Source of the DNA: JAYRWN01 sp041917975
GTDB lineage: Bacteria > Bacteroidota > Bacteroidia > Chitinophagales > Saprospiraceae
Assembly: GCA_041917975.1 (NCBI GenBank)
Contig: JAYRWN010000329.1
Coordinates: 1-42,199, forward strand
Direction: 5' to 3'
Length of the DNA: 42,199 nucleotides
A program made the position numbers and the translations under genes. Below the pieces are notes generated by a model. That model worked only from the letters and a program-made list of their open reading frames with translations, searched no databases and was not told where the DNA came from. This document shows, piece by piece, positions 16,091-24,041 of the stretch. Every line of letters starts with the position of its first letter. Position 1 is the stretch's first letter.

Positions 16091-16623
16091 TCCTGACCTT
16101 CCGTAAGATTAAGTAATCCATCAGGCAGATCCATTAGAATACGTTTAAGTTTTGGGGTTACCTTGATTATCCATTCCTCCACAAAAGGAACCATAGGAGT
16201 TCCATAGCCTTGAGCGTCAAGTATAAGCATAGTTTGACCAGGGAAAATTTGAATATCCTTGATAATACCTTTGAACTCTTTATGGGTCGCATCGACAATG
16301 GTCCAGCCAACCAATTCGTTGGGGTCCGGGCCGGATGTTTTTATTGATTTTGGGATGTCATCTTTATCCAGGAAAAGTGTTTGTGTAACCAGGTGTTTAG
16401 CTGCCTGTGGGTTATTTATTTCTTCAAAAATGATGGACCAGTGGTCTACCTTGCTTTCCGCCCGTTGGATGAAATACGGGACAGGGTCACCATTAACCAT
16501 GACAATGAGGTATTTTAACCGAGGTACTATCCCATAATAAGGTTTATCAAATTCGGCGATAAGCTCCCCCGAACGTCCTACCGATTTGTTAAGACGGCCA
16601 ACTGCCACCAATTCTTGTAACAT
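16087..16623 (-). CDS. rimM: Ribosome maturation factor RimM
   Basis: 178 residues from ATG 16623. RimM binds ribosomal protein S19 and the 30S head during 16S rRNA processing. The N-terminal beta-barrel reads MLQELVAVGRLNKSVGRSGELIAEF, which fits the family start (xxLVxVGxIxKxHGxxGE). The C-terminal PRC-barrel-like domain has NELVGWTIVD, GIIKDIQIFPGQTMLIL, MVPFVEEWIIKVTPKLKRI and the hallmark LPDGLL near the end. A longer form from ATG 16656 would add 11 residues not found in the family, so 16623 is preferred. It sits between a lipoprotein gene and an oxidoreductase, in an operon with the tRNA-thiolation gene mnmA. Confidence 0.9.
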   Translation of the reverse strand: MLQELVAVGRLNKSVGRSGELIAEFDKPYYGIVPRLKYLIVMVNGDPVPYFIQRAESKVDHWSIIFEEINNPQAAKHLVTQTLFLDKDDIPKSIKTSGPDPNELVGWTIVDATHKEFKGIIKDIQIFPGQTMLILDAQGYGTPMVPFVEEWIIKVTPKLKRILMDLPDGLLNLTEGQE

Positions 16624-16660
16624 TATTTTCAAAAGGCCCAGATAAACTTTTGGCAAAAAA

Positions 16661-17383
16661 TCATTTAAATGTAAGCAAGGTCTGTTTAAGAATGAAACCC
16701 TTTTCGGCTTTTTGTTCCCAGGGCAGATCAGAGATGTTTTGGGTATCCATTATTTGCAACTCTTTATAAATAAGCCCAACTTCATACGCGTAAATTTCAT
16801 GACCTTTTCTTAATTCAATTTTACTTTCACTTTCGGCTAACGTTATCTTCAAGGCATGTGGATAACGAACTCCTCCGAGGTTTACCGGGTAGTCAACCTG
16901 GGCATAAGAGGAAGACCAGTTTTTATATACCTCCAGGGGTTCACCCTCCACTGTTATTCGTAATCTCGCATCAAAATAAATGTTGCCGTTCCAACTTAAT
17001 CCTTCTTTCGCCGGGTATCTAATTTTAAGAAAGCGCAAATTATCTTCCACCTTTTCGATCCCATTAAACCTGGTTTGAACGATATCTTGCCTACTGAATT
17101 GCCAAGGGCCCTCTTTATGATCCGATACTTCTCGGGTAATAAGATAAGCCAATGTACCTGTACCGTCTGTAAAAGTATCCTGAATAATTTCCCGCAGATA
17201 CGATTTACTCGCCCGCTGAATAATTCCCGCCGGTCCGACATCAAATGTCACTGAATCTATTTCATATATCCATTCTTTATTTAAAAAAGCCGGATAATAA
17301 CCTTGCTGAATCAAATCAGGTACTATTGATTTTTGACAATTTAATATCATGAAGGAGATTACCGCTAAATAGCCAAAACGCAT
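16661..17383 (-). CDS. Lipoprotein of unknown function
   Basis: 240 residues. The N-terminus MRFGYLAVISFMILNC is a lipoprotein signal with lipobox ILNC at Cys16. The rest is beta-rich with no recognised catalytic motif (for example GYYPAFLNKEWIYEIDSVTFD; SWNGNIYFD; HEIYAYEVGLIYKELQIMDTQ). The pattern, a short lipoprotein that opens with a NKEWIYEIDS-like strand, recurs in Bacteroidota hypothetical proteins; no function is known. It starts two bases after the mnmA stop and stops 37 bases before rimM, so it is co-transcribed with them. Confidence 0.8.
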   Translation of the reverse strand: MRFGYLAVISFMILNCQKSIVPDLIQQGYYPAFLNKEWIYEIDSVTFDVGPAGIIQRASKSYLREIIQDTFTDGTGTLAYLITREVSDHKEGPWQFSRQDIVQTRFNGIEKVEDNLRFLKIRYPAKEGLSWNGNIYFDARLRITVEGEPLEVYKNWSSSYAQVDYPVNLGGVRYPHALKITLAESESKIELRKGHEIYAYEVGLIYKELQIMDTQNISDLPWEQKAEKGFILKQTLLTFK

Positions 17384-17385
17384 AG

Positions 17386-18480
17386 CTAGATACTTTGGAA
17401 AATTATTCCACCACCTACTACATCATCACCTTCATAAAATACGGCAGATTGTCCAGGGGCGATACCTTTTACTTGGGCCAAAAACTCTACCTTGATTTTC
17501 TCATGATCGTAGGTAGCCAACGCCAGCGCACCTGGGTCGTGATAACGTACTTTGGTGAGCAACTCTTTATTTGCCGGAATGTGCAAGTATTTCATACTGT
17601 TTGTTTTGTAGACATACATTCCTGTTTTAATCAAATCTTCAACATCGCCTAAAACGACACGATTAGTATCTGGGTCAATATCCACTACAAATTTTGGGGT
17701 CCCAAAAGCCATTCCTAAGCCCTTGCGCTGACCTATTGTATAGAACGGATAACCTTGGTGATGGCCGATGACTTCACCGGCAGTATTAACATAATCTCCC
17801 TGGCCCACTTTCTCGGTCAGATCAGGAACTTGTTTACGCAAAAACCGGCGATAATCGTTATCGGGTACAAAACAAATCTCGTAACTTTCTGCTTTCTTGG
17901 ATAGTTCGGCATGTCCCCAATCCAAAGCCATTTGTCGGATCTCTGTTTTTCGAAAGCTGCCAACCGGGAATTTACTCCTTCGCAGACAATCTTGATCCAA
18001 GCCCCATAGGACATAAGATTGATCTTTCGATGCATCGACGGATTTGCTTACAAAATAGCGTTCATTGGCAGTTTTTATCTGGGCATAATGACCGGTGGCA
18101 ATTTGTGCACAGTCCAGAGCATCAGCCCGTCTTAACAGAGCCTGCCATTTAATGTGGGTATTACACAAAACACATGGATTGGGAGTTCGTCCGGCCAGGT
18201 ATTCATCTACAAAATTATCAATGACGTAGTTGCCAAACTCTTCCCTAATGTCCAAAATAAAATGATGGAAACCCACTCTCACCGCTATTTCCCGTGCATC
18301 GTTAATGGAATCCAGACTGCAGCAACCGGTTTCTTTTTTTGTTCCTCCGGAAGTGGCATAATCCCAGGTTTTCATAGTGATGCCCACTACTTCATAACCT
18401 TGGTCATGAAGCATCATAGCGGTGACCGTACTATCAATACCTCCGCTCATGGCTACCAATATCCGCCCGTGTTTGCTCAT
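17386..18480 (-). CDS. mnmA: tRNA-specific 2-thiouridylase MnmA
   Basis: 364 residues from ATG 18480. It makes 2-thiouridine at the wobble base of tRNA Lys/Glu/Gln using ATP and a persulfide relay. The PP-loop ILVAMSGGIDSTV follows within a few residues of the start. The catalytic Cys pair is in TPNPCVLCNTHIKW and YEICFVPDNDYRRFL, and TGHYAQ, KDQSYVLWGL, GQRKGLGMAFG and PGQSAVFYEGDDVVGGGII are all conserved. A longer frame to ATG 18504 adds MSFIFIGS, which is not family-like and would overlap a TAnnTTTG-type element at 18502-18509, so 18480 is chosen. It heads the minus-strand operon that runs to coaX. Confidence 0.95.
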   Translation of the reverse strand: MSKHGRILVAMSGGIDSTVTAMMLHDQGYEVVGITMKTWDYATSGGTKKETGCCSLDSINDAREIAVRVGFHHFILDIREEFGNYVIDNFVDEYLAGRTPNPCVLCNTHIKWQALLRRADALDCAQIATGHYAQIKTANERYFVSKSVDASKDQSYVLWGLDQDCLRRSKFPVGSFRKTEIRQMALDWGHAELSKKAESYEICFVPDNDYRRFLRKQVPDLTEKVGQGDYVNTAGEVIGHHQGYPFYTIGQRKGLGMAFGTPKFVVDIDPDTNRVVLGDVEDLIKTGMYVYKTNSMKYLHIPANKELLTKVRYHDPGALALATYDHEKIKVEFLAQVKGIAPGQSAVFYEGDDVVGGGIIFQSI

Positions 18481-18501
18481 ACTTCCAATGAAAATAAAAG
18501 A

Positions 18502-18509
18502 CAAAATTA
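18502..18509 (-). promoter_or_regulatory. Candidate -7 element for the mnmA operon
   Basis: Read on the minus strand the bases are TAATTTTG, matching TAnnTTTG, 21 bases before the chosen mnmA ATG. A TTG at the usual upstream distance is not evident, so support is partial. Confidence 0.4.
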
Positions 18510-18562
18510 CAACATGATAAGTTCACCTGATGTACCTTTATCGCTATCCAAACATTTATTAA

Positions 18563-19225
18563 ATGGCAATAACTCCTAAAAGGATCAATAAGGAAAATGA
18601 AATTTTAGATGCAGCTGAAGGGGTATTCCAAGAACTGGGCTTCAATAATGCCCGCATGGAACAAGTGGGTCTGAAAGCAGGTGTAAGTAAAGCTACGGTT
18701 TACTTTTATTTTGAAAGTAAGGAAAATCTGTACATGGCCATCGTGTTTCGCGCCTTAACCATGCTGAACAATTTATTATACGAATCCATCCATCAACATC
18801 AACAAAAGCCAGGCCTGGCATCCGTTTTGGCCTTAATGAATACCTATATTTCATTTAGTGAAAAATACCCCTTGTACATAGACACTCTTTTGGATTATTT
18901 GGCTTTAGCAAGGCAAGCAGGAGAAGGTCCGGAATTCAGTAAATTGACCGATGCGATCAAAGACAGTCTTTATTTCAAAAAAATCCAGCATATTCATAAT
19001 ATCCCGGTGACTTTAGTCGTACAAGAACTCAATCGGGGTATGGGCGATGGCAGTGTCAATAAACACGAAAAACCTGAAATTTTATATCTGACTGCCTGGG
19101 CTTTGGTGTTGGGCTACTTAAAACTGACTACTACAGGTGGCAAAAGAAAAAGCATCCACACCGTGGATATCCAGGAATGGAAAGAGTATCTCATCAAGAT
19201 GCTGCAAAAACTGCTTACACTTTAA
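18563..19225 (+). CDS. TetR/AcrR-family transcriptional regulator
   Basis: 220 residues. The N-terminal TetR helix-turn-helix domain reads ILDAAEGVFQELGFNNARMEQVGLKAGVSKATVYFYFESKENLYMAI (about 14-60, given here in part), with the usual GVSKATVYFYF recognition helix. The remaining helical ligand domain is not recognisable by substrate. It converges on the acyl-CoA dehydrogenase gene with four bases between stops. TetR regulators beside acyl-CoA dehydrogenases commonly sense acyl-CoAs, so control of that gene through the palindromes at 21020-21136 is plausible but is inference. Confidence 0.92.
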   Translation: MAITPKRINKENEILDAAEGVFQELGFNNARMEQVGLKAGVSKATVYFYFESKENLYMAIVFRALTMLNNLLYESIHQHQQKPGLASVLALMNTYISFSEKYPLYIDTLLDYLALARQAGEGPEFSKLTDAIKDSLYFKKIQHIHNIPVTLVVQELNRGMGDGSVNKHEKPEILYLTAWALVLGYLKLTTTGGKRKSIHTVDIQEWKEYLIKMLQKLLTL

Positions 19226-19229
19226 AGGG

Positions 19230-21014
19230 TTAATAACCATGCTCTAAATAATGGTCGGCAATCATTCGTCTGAGATTCTTAACATTTGGCGGTGGATATG
19301 CATCGAATCGTTTTATACCCATCATAAATGTTTTATGCAAATCGCCTTCTACAAATGAAGAAATAGCATCTTTTGCATTTTTAACCACGCGTTGGGTTAC
19401 ATCCCACAAAAAGACTTTGAGGATAGCTTCATGGATGGGCTTCACCAGACCAAGAGTATTAAGTTTCAGAATCCTTAAGAGTATCGATTCCGCAAGATAA
19501 GTGTCAATAATCATATCGGCTCCGTTCATCATTATTTCTTGCTCGGTCTGCAAATCTAATTTTCCATCCATCTGAAATTTACCGGCAGCACCAATAGTCA
19601 TGAGTACAAGTTTCTTCATTTGAGTAACCGCTTTGCTTTCTTGAGCCCAAAGCGATTGATCCTGATCTAATGAAGGCATCTTCGTAAGCTCTTTCTGAAC
19701 CTCCCAGGCAGCGTTAACCAAATCAATTTCTCCATTCAAAGCCTTTTTGAAGAGCATATCAATAATTAACAACCGGTTTATTTCATTTGTGCCTTCATAA
19801 ATCCGGTTAATTCTACTATCCCGATAGGCCCTGGCAATCGGCAGTTCTTCAGAATAGCCGATACCGCCATGAATTTGCAAAGTTTCATCCACCACGTAAT
19901 CCAAACTCTCCGACCCGGCTATCTTAGTAATAGAACATTCTAACGCGTATTCCTGCGCTGCTTGAAGAGTGGCCTTAGCATAATCCAAGCCTGATGCGAC
20001 CAACTCCTCTATTTTCAAATGAATTAGGTTGGAGATGCGGAATATTCCACTCTCGGCAGCGAAATCGCGGATAATTTGCTCAGCTATTTTATATTTGATA
20101 GCTCCGAAAGAACTAATGCTTTTACCAAATTGTACCCGCTCTTTAGCGTACTCCATGCTCCGGTTTATCAATTTCCGGTTTCCCCCAATACAAAAAGCTC
20201 CCAGTTTAAAACGGCCCATATTTAGGGCATTAAAAGCGATGCGGTGACCTTTGCCTATTTCACCTAATAACTGTTCTAATGGTACATTTACATTTTCAAA
20301 AAATACCTGGCGTGTTGAAGAACCTTTGATGCCTAATTTTTTTTCTTCTTCCCCAAATGTTAAACCCGGAGTATTTCTTTCAACAATAAAACCGGTAAAC
20401 TGAGTCCCTCCTATTTTGGCAAACACGATAAAAATATCAGCAAAACCTGCATTGGATATCCACATTTTCTGTCCATTGAGCACATAGGAATTGCCATCTG
20501 AACTGAGGTCTGCCCTCGTTTTCGCAGCCAGGGCATCTGAACCAGAGCCAGGTTCCGTAAGACAATAAGCGGCCTTAAGGTCTCCGCTGATTAATCCGGG
20601 TAAATATTTTTGTTTTTGTGCTTCCGTTCCAAAATTTAAGATCGGTAACATTCCAATCCCAGTATGTGCAGCGAATGGGGTATTAAAGGATCCTGCAGAA
20701 CCAAAGGCCTGACAGATTAGTGTATTCGTGTTAAAATCTAAATGAATGCCGCCATAGCTTTCTGGCATGTGTGCACCTAATAAACCTAATTCTCCGCAGG
20801 TTTTGAACAAATGGTCCATAATTCCCGGTGCCTGGTTTTCAATCTTTTCAACATTAGGTTCGATTTCACTTGAAACAAAACCGGAAGCCATGGCTTGGAT
20901 CATTTTCTGTTCCTCAGACAGGACTTCCGGTAAAAAAATGTGATCTAAGGGAGTCTCTTTGACTAAAAATTCACCCCCTTTAATAACATCGACTGAAAGA
21001 AGTTGATTATGCAT
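19230..21014 (-). CDS. Acyl-CoA dehydrogenase (VLCAD/ACAD9-like, with C-terminal extension)
   Basis: 594 residues from ATG 21014. It is an FAD enzyme that oxidises acyl-CoA to enoyl-CoA in beta-oxidation. The acyl-CoA dehydrogenase N, middle and C domains follow in order: LGAHMPESYGGI, AAYCLTEPGSGSDALAAKT (FAD/substrate signature), QMWISNAG-like KMWISNAGFADIF, RVQFGKSISSFGAIKYKIAE and QIHGGIGYSEELPIARAYRDSRI. The catalytic Glu is in IYEGTNEINRLLI. About 170 residues after it form a helical C-terminal domain, as in very-long-chain enzymes. A TTG at 21044 would add ten residues but falls inside an inverted repeat downstream of a good promoter, so ATG 21014 is preferred. Confidence 0.93.
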   Translation of the reverse strand: MHNQLLSVDVIKGGEFLVKETPLDHIFLPEVLSEEQKMIQAMASGFVSSEIEPNVEKIENQAPGIMDHLFKTCGELGLLGAHMPESYGGIHLDFNTNTLICQAFGSAGSFNTPFAAHTGIGMLPILNFGTEAQKQKYLPGLISGDLKAAYCLTEPGSGSDALAAKTRADLSSDGNSYVLNGQKMWISNAGFADIFIVFAKIGGTQFTGFIVERNTPGLTFGEEEKKLGIKGSSTRQVFFENVNVPLEQLLGEIGKGHRIAFNALNMGRFKLGAFCIGGNRKLINRSMEYAKERVQFGKSISSFGAIKYKIAEQIIRDFAAESGIFRISNLIHLKIEELVASGLDYAKATLQAAQEYALECSITKIAGSESLDYVVDETLQIHGGIGYSEELPIARAYRDSRINRIYEGTNEINRLLIIDMLFKKALNGEIDLVNAAWEVQKELTKMPSLDQDQSLWAQESKAVTQMKKLVLMTIGAAGKFQMDGKLDLQTEQEIMMNGADMIIDTYLAESILLRILKLNTLGLVKPIHEAILKVFLWDVTQRVVKNAKDAISSFVEGDLHKTFMMGIKRFDAYPPPNVKNLRRMIADHYLEHGY

Positions 21015-21019
21015 GTAAC

Positions 21020-21042
21020 GATCAATAAATAGTTTATTGATC
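21020..21042. repeat. Perfect 10-base inverted repeat at the acyl-CoA dehydrogenase leader
   Basis: GATCAATAAA (21020-21029), spacer TAG, and TTTATTGATC (21033-21042) are perfect inverted arms. The repeat lies six bases before the chosen ATG and abuts the candidate -7 element, so it covers the expected transcription start. It may be an operator or an mRNA hairpin. Confidence 0.75.
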
Positions 21043-21072
21043 AAAAATAATAAAAAATTGACTTTAAGTCAA
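21042..21072 (-). promoter_or_regulatory. Promoter of the acyl-CoA dehydrogenase gene
   Basis: On the minus strand TTG (21072-21070) and TATTTTTG (21049-21042) are separated by 20 bases, which matches the Bacteroidota consensus TTG-N19-21-TAnnTTTG. The gene start at 21014 is 27 bases downstream. The TTG lies inside a palindrome (21058-21072). Confidence 0.7.
21058..21072. promoter_or_regulatory. Palindromic operator candidate over the -33 element
   Basis: TTGACTTTAAGTCAA has perfect 7-base arms around one central base. It overlaps the -33 TTG of the acyl-CoA dehydrogenase promoter. A second, related copy lies 64 bases away at 21122-21136. The size and symmetry suit a TetR-type dimer. Confidence 0.6.
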
Positions 21073-21121
21073 ATTATTTTTGAAATTTAACAATATAATA
21101 GCTTGTTAATATTAAAATAAT

Positions 21122-21136
21122 CTGACCTAAAGTCAA
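21122..21136. promoter_or_regulatory. Second, imperfect copy of the operator candidate
   Basis: CTGACCTAAAGTCAA matches the perfect palindrome at 21058-21072 in 12 of 15 bases. It sits directly after the ppdK stop codon, upstream of the acyl-CoA dehydrogenase promoter. Confidence 0.45.
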
Positions 21137-21143
21137 TATCTTT

Positions 21144-23882
21144 TCACTGCTGGAAGCCATATTTTAATTTAGCTTGTGCAGCGGCGAGGCGTGCAATGGG
21201 CACACGATAAGGCGAACAACTGACATAATCCAACCCAGCTTTATGGAAAAAGGCTACAGAAGCAGGATCTCCACCATGTTCACCGCAAACTCCCAGGTGA
21301 ATCATTTTATTTGCGTCGCGACCTTTTTTGATAGCCAATTCTATTACCTGGCCTACCCCACCCTGATCTATTTGTTTAAATGGATCGTGATCAAGGATAC
21401 CTTTATTTAAATAATCCGGCAAAAACTTGGCTGCATCGTCTCTTGAAAAGCCAAAGGTCATTTGGGTAAGGTCATTCGTACCGAAGGAGAAAAAATCTGC
21501 CTTTGTACTGATTTGATCAGCAATGAAAGCCGCACGTGGAGTTTCAATCATGGTACCAATGTGAAAGGCTATCCGTTCTCCCATTTCTTTGAATACGGAT
21601 TCTGCTGTACGGCGTATGATTTTTTCTTGTTCGATAAATTCTTTGACCGTACCAACCAAAGGGATCATAATTTCAGGTATAACGGCTAGATGTTCACGTC
21701 TGACCATGATGGCCGCCTCTATGATGGCTCTTACCTGCATTTCAGTAATTTCCGGATAGGTAATGCCAAGTCGACAACCACGATGGCCAAGCATAGGGTT
21801 GGCTTCTTTTAGTTCTTCAACGCGATCTCGTATTTCCTGATAAGTCATGCCCATTTCTTTGGCCATTTCTTTTTGGTTTTCTTCCTCATTAGGCACAAAT
21901 TCATGCAATGGAGGATCAAGAAGTCGAATGGTTACTGGTAGGTCATGCATTTCTCTAAATATGCCTTCGAAATCTGAACGTTGGATAGGCAATAGTTTAG
22001 CAAGTGCGGCTCTGCGACCACTCTCATTTTTGGCTAAAATCATTTCGCGAACGGCTTTAATCCGATCACCTTCGAAAAACATATGTTCTGTACGACATAA
22101 ACCAATACCTCTTGCTCCAAACTTACGGGCAATGGCAGCCTCCTCTGGCGTATCGGCGTTCGTTCTGACATGCAAGCGAGCATGTTCATCGGCTAGATGC
22201 ATTAAGTCAGCAAAGTCATTACTGAGCTCAAACTCGCGAGCTTTGAGGTGCCCTTCGTAGACTTCCCCGCTACTACCATTTAGTGATATCCAATCTCCTT
22301 CCTTATAAACTTTACCTTCTACCTTCAAGGTTCTATCATGATAATTAATTTTTAAAGCACCCGCCCCGGAAATGCAACATTTACCCATTCCTCTGGCGAC
22401 AACGGCAGCATGAGAAGTCATTCCACCACGGGCTGTTAAAATACCTTTGGCCACGCTCATCCCCCGTAGATCTTCGGGGCTCGTTTCCGTGCGCACCAGG
22501 ATCACTTCTTTACCTTTTTTAGCCCATTCTTCGGCTTCATCAGCAAAAAATACAATTTGGCCACTGGCAGCGCCTGGTGATGCTGGTAATCCGCGGGCCA
22601 TGAGTTTCGCTTTTTTTAGTTCGGATTTTTCAAATACGGGGTGCAGTACTTCATCAAGGCGGTTGGAGTCTATGCGATTCAGCGCTGTATGCTCATCGAT
22701 CAGCCCTTGTTTTAACATATCCATGGCTATCTTTACCATAGCCGTTCCGGTCCGCTTTCCGTTTCTGGTTTGTAACATCCATAATTTGCCTTCCTGGATG
22801 GTGAACTCAACATCCTGCATATCGCGATAATGGGTTTCCAATGCTGATTCTAAACGATGCAACTGGTCGTAAACTTCCGGCATGACTTCTTCCAGGGAAG
22901 GAAAATCTTTAATCCGCGTCGCTTCATCTACCAGAGCCAATTCGGCCCACCGTTGAGAGCCTACTTTAGTAATTTGTTGGGGCGTACGAATTCCCGCCAC
23001 CACATCTTCACCCTGTGCATTGAACAGGAATTCTCCATTAAACAGGTCCTCCCCAGTTCCGGCATCCCTGGTAAAAGCCACTCCTGTAGCACTGTTCTGA
23101 CTTAAATTACCAAAGACCATGGTTTGGATATTTACAGCGGTCCCCCAACTTTCAGGTATACTATTCAGGCTGCGATATACTTTAGCTCTATCGTTGTTCC
23201 AGCTATTAAACACAGCCAGAATGGCATTCCACAATTGATCCCATGGATCGGTCGGGAACGGCCGATTAAGGCGACTGGTGATTAGTTTCTTAAACCGAGC
23301 GGATAATTCTTTAAAATCTGCTGCAGTCAGCTCAATATCAAGTTTGATTTTTCGTTCTTCCTTCAGCTCATCAATAATCACCTCGAAAGGATCCTCATCT
23401 TCCTTATTGATGGGTTTTAAGCCCATGACGACATCACCATACATTTGAATAAAGCGACGATACGAGTCCCAGGCAAAACGCTCTTCACCAGAAAGTTTAA
23501 TCAAGCCGGCGAGAATTTCATCGTTTAAACCTAAATTCAAAATAGTGTCCATCATGCCGGGCATACTTGCTCTTGCACCCGAGCGTACGGATAGCAACAA
23601 TGGATTTGTAGGATCACCGAATTTTTTATTCATGGTTCGCTCCACATAAGCCACACCTTCTTTAACTTGTGTTTCTAACAATGGTTTGATATAATCCCAA
23701 CCACGGGAAGAATACAAATTACAAGCCTCCGTGGTAATGGTTAATCCTGGAGGAACTGGTATTTTAAGCAAACTCATTTCCGCCAGGTTGGCGCCTTTGC
23801 CTCCAAGCAGGTTCTTCATAGACGCGTTTCCTTCAGCTTTACCATCGCCGAAGATGTAAACATATTTGACTTCTGTAGCCAT
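21144..23882 (-). CDS. ppdK: Pyruvate, phosphate dikinase
   Basis: 912 residues, full length for PPDK. It interconverts pyruvate + ATP + phosphate and phosphoenolpyruvate + AMP + pyrophosphate. The N-terminal nucleotide-binding domain has NLLGGKGANLAEM (about 23-35) and SVRSGARASMPGMMDTILNLG. The swivelling phosphohistidine domain has GGMTSHAAVVARGMGKCCISG (about 480-500; His is phosphorylated). The C-terminal PEP/pyruvate barrel has RGIGLCRTEHMFF, ATPMIPL-like EIMIPLVG, SFGTNDLTQMTFGFSRDD and the catalytic Cys in LGVCGEHGGDP. It is divergent from nifJ across 159 bases, so PEP-pyruvate and pyruvate-acetyl-CoA steps sit side by side. The reversible pyrophosphate-linked reaction suits either gluconeogenesis or energy-saving glycolysis; direction is inference. 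Confidence 0.97.
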   Translation of the reverse strand: MATEVKYVYIFGDGKAEGNASMKNLLGGKGANLAEMSLLKIPVPPGLTITTEACNLYSSRGWDYIKPLLETQVKEGVAYVERTMNKKFGDPTNPLLLSVRSGARASMPGMMDTILNLGLNDEILAGLIKLSGEERFAWDSYRRFIQMYGDVVMGLKPINKEDEDPFEVIIDELKEERKIKLDIELTAADFKELSARFKKLITSRLNRPFPTDPWDQLWNAILAVFNSWNNDRAKVYRSLNSIPESWGTAVNIQTMVFGNLSQNSATGVAFTRDAGTGEDLFNGEFLFNAQGEDVVAGIRTPQQITKVGSQRWAELALVDEATRIKDFPSLEEVMPEVYDQLHRLESALETHYRDMQDVEFTIQEGKLWMLQTRNGKRTGTAMVKIAMDMLKQGLIDEHTALNRIDSNRLDEVLHPVFEKSELKKAKLMARGLPASPGAASGQIVFFADEAEEWAKKGKEVILVRTETSPEDLRGMSVAKGILTARGGMTSHAAVVARGMGKCCISGAGALKINYHDRTLKVEGKVYKEGDWISLNGSSGEVYEGHLKAREFELSNDFADLMHLADEHARLHVRTNADTPEEAAIARKFGARGIGLCRTEHMFFEGDRIKAVREMILAKNESGRRAALAKLLPIQRSDFEGIFREMHDLPVTIRLLDPPLHEFVPNEEENQKEMAKEMGMTYQEIRDRVEELKEANPMLGHRGCRLGITYPEITEMQVRAIIEAAIMVRREHLAVIPEIMIPLVGTVKEFIEQEKIIRRTAESVFKEMGERIAFHIGTMIETPRAAFIADQISTKADFFSFGTNDLTQMTFGFSRDDAAKFLPDYLNKGILDHDPFKQIDQGGVGQVIELAIKKGRDANKMIHLGVCGEHGGDPASVAFFHKAGLDYVSCSPYRVPIARLAAAQAKLKYGFQQ

Positions 23883-24041
23883 AGTATTTTAATTTTAGAA
23901 TTATAGTGCGATACAAACAAATATTTGGGAAGCGCAAGATGACGATGATCAAAATAGAATATGATGGTTGTCAGCCGGGACAGTTATATTAGCATCTAAC
24001 TTTCCCGCAAATTATTAAAACCCTTAAAAAAGGAAAAAATC

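Noticed and set aside
18525..18545. TACCTTTA as a promoter for the TetR gene
   Set aside because: One mismatch to TAnnTTTG at the key G and no TTG at the right distance; not strong enough to list.
21015..21044. TTG start at 21044 for the acyl-CoA dehydrogenase
   Set aside because: It falls in an inverted repeat right at the -7 element of a good promoter; ATG 21014 gives a normal N-terminus.
21847..22830. Two plus-strand ORFs (137 and 127 residues) inside ppdK
   Set aside because: They are antisense to conserved PPDK domains, are Ser/Arg-rich as expected for shadow frames, and show no start signals.
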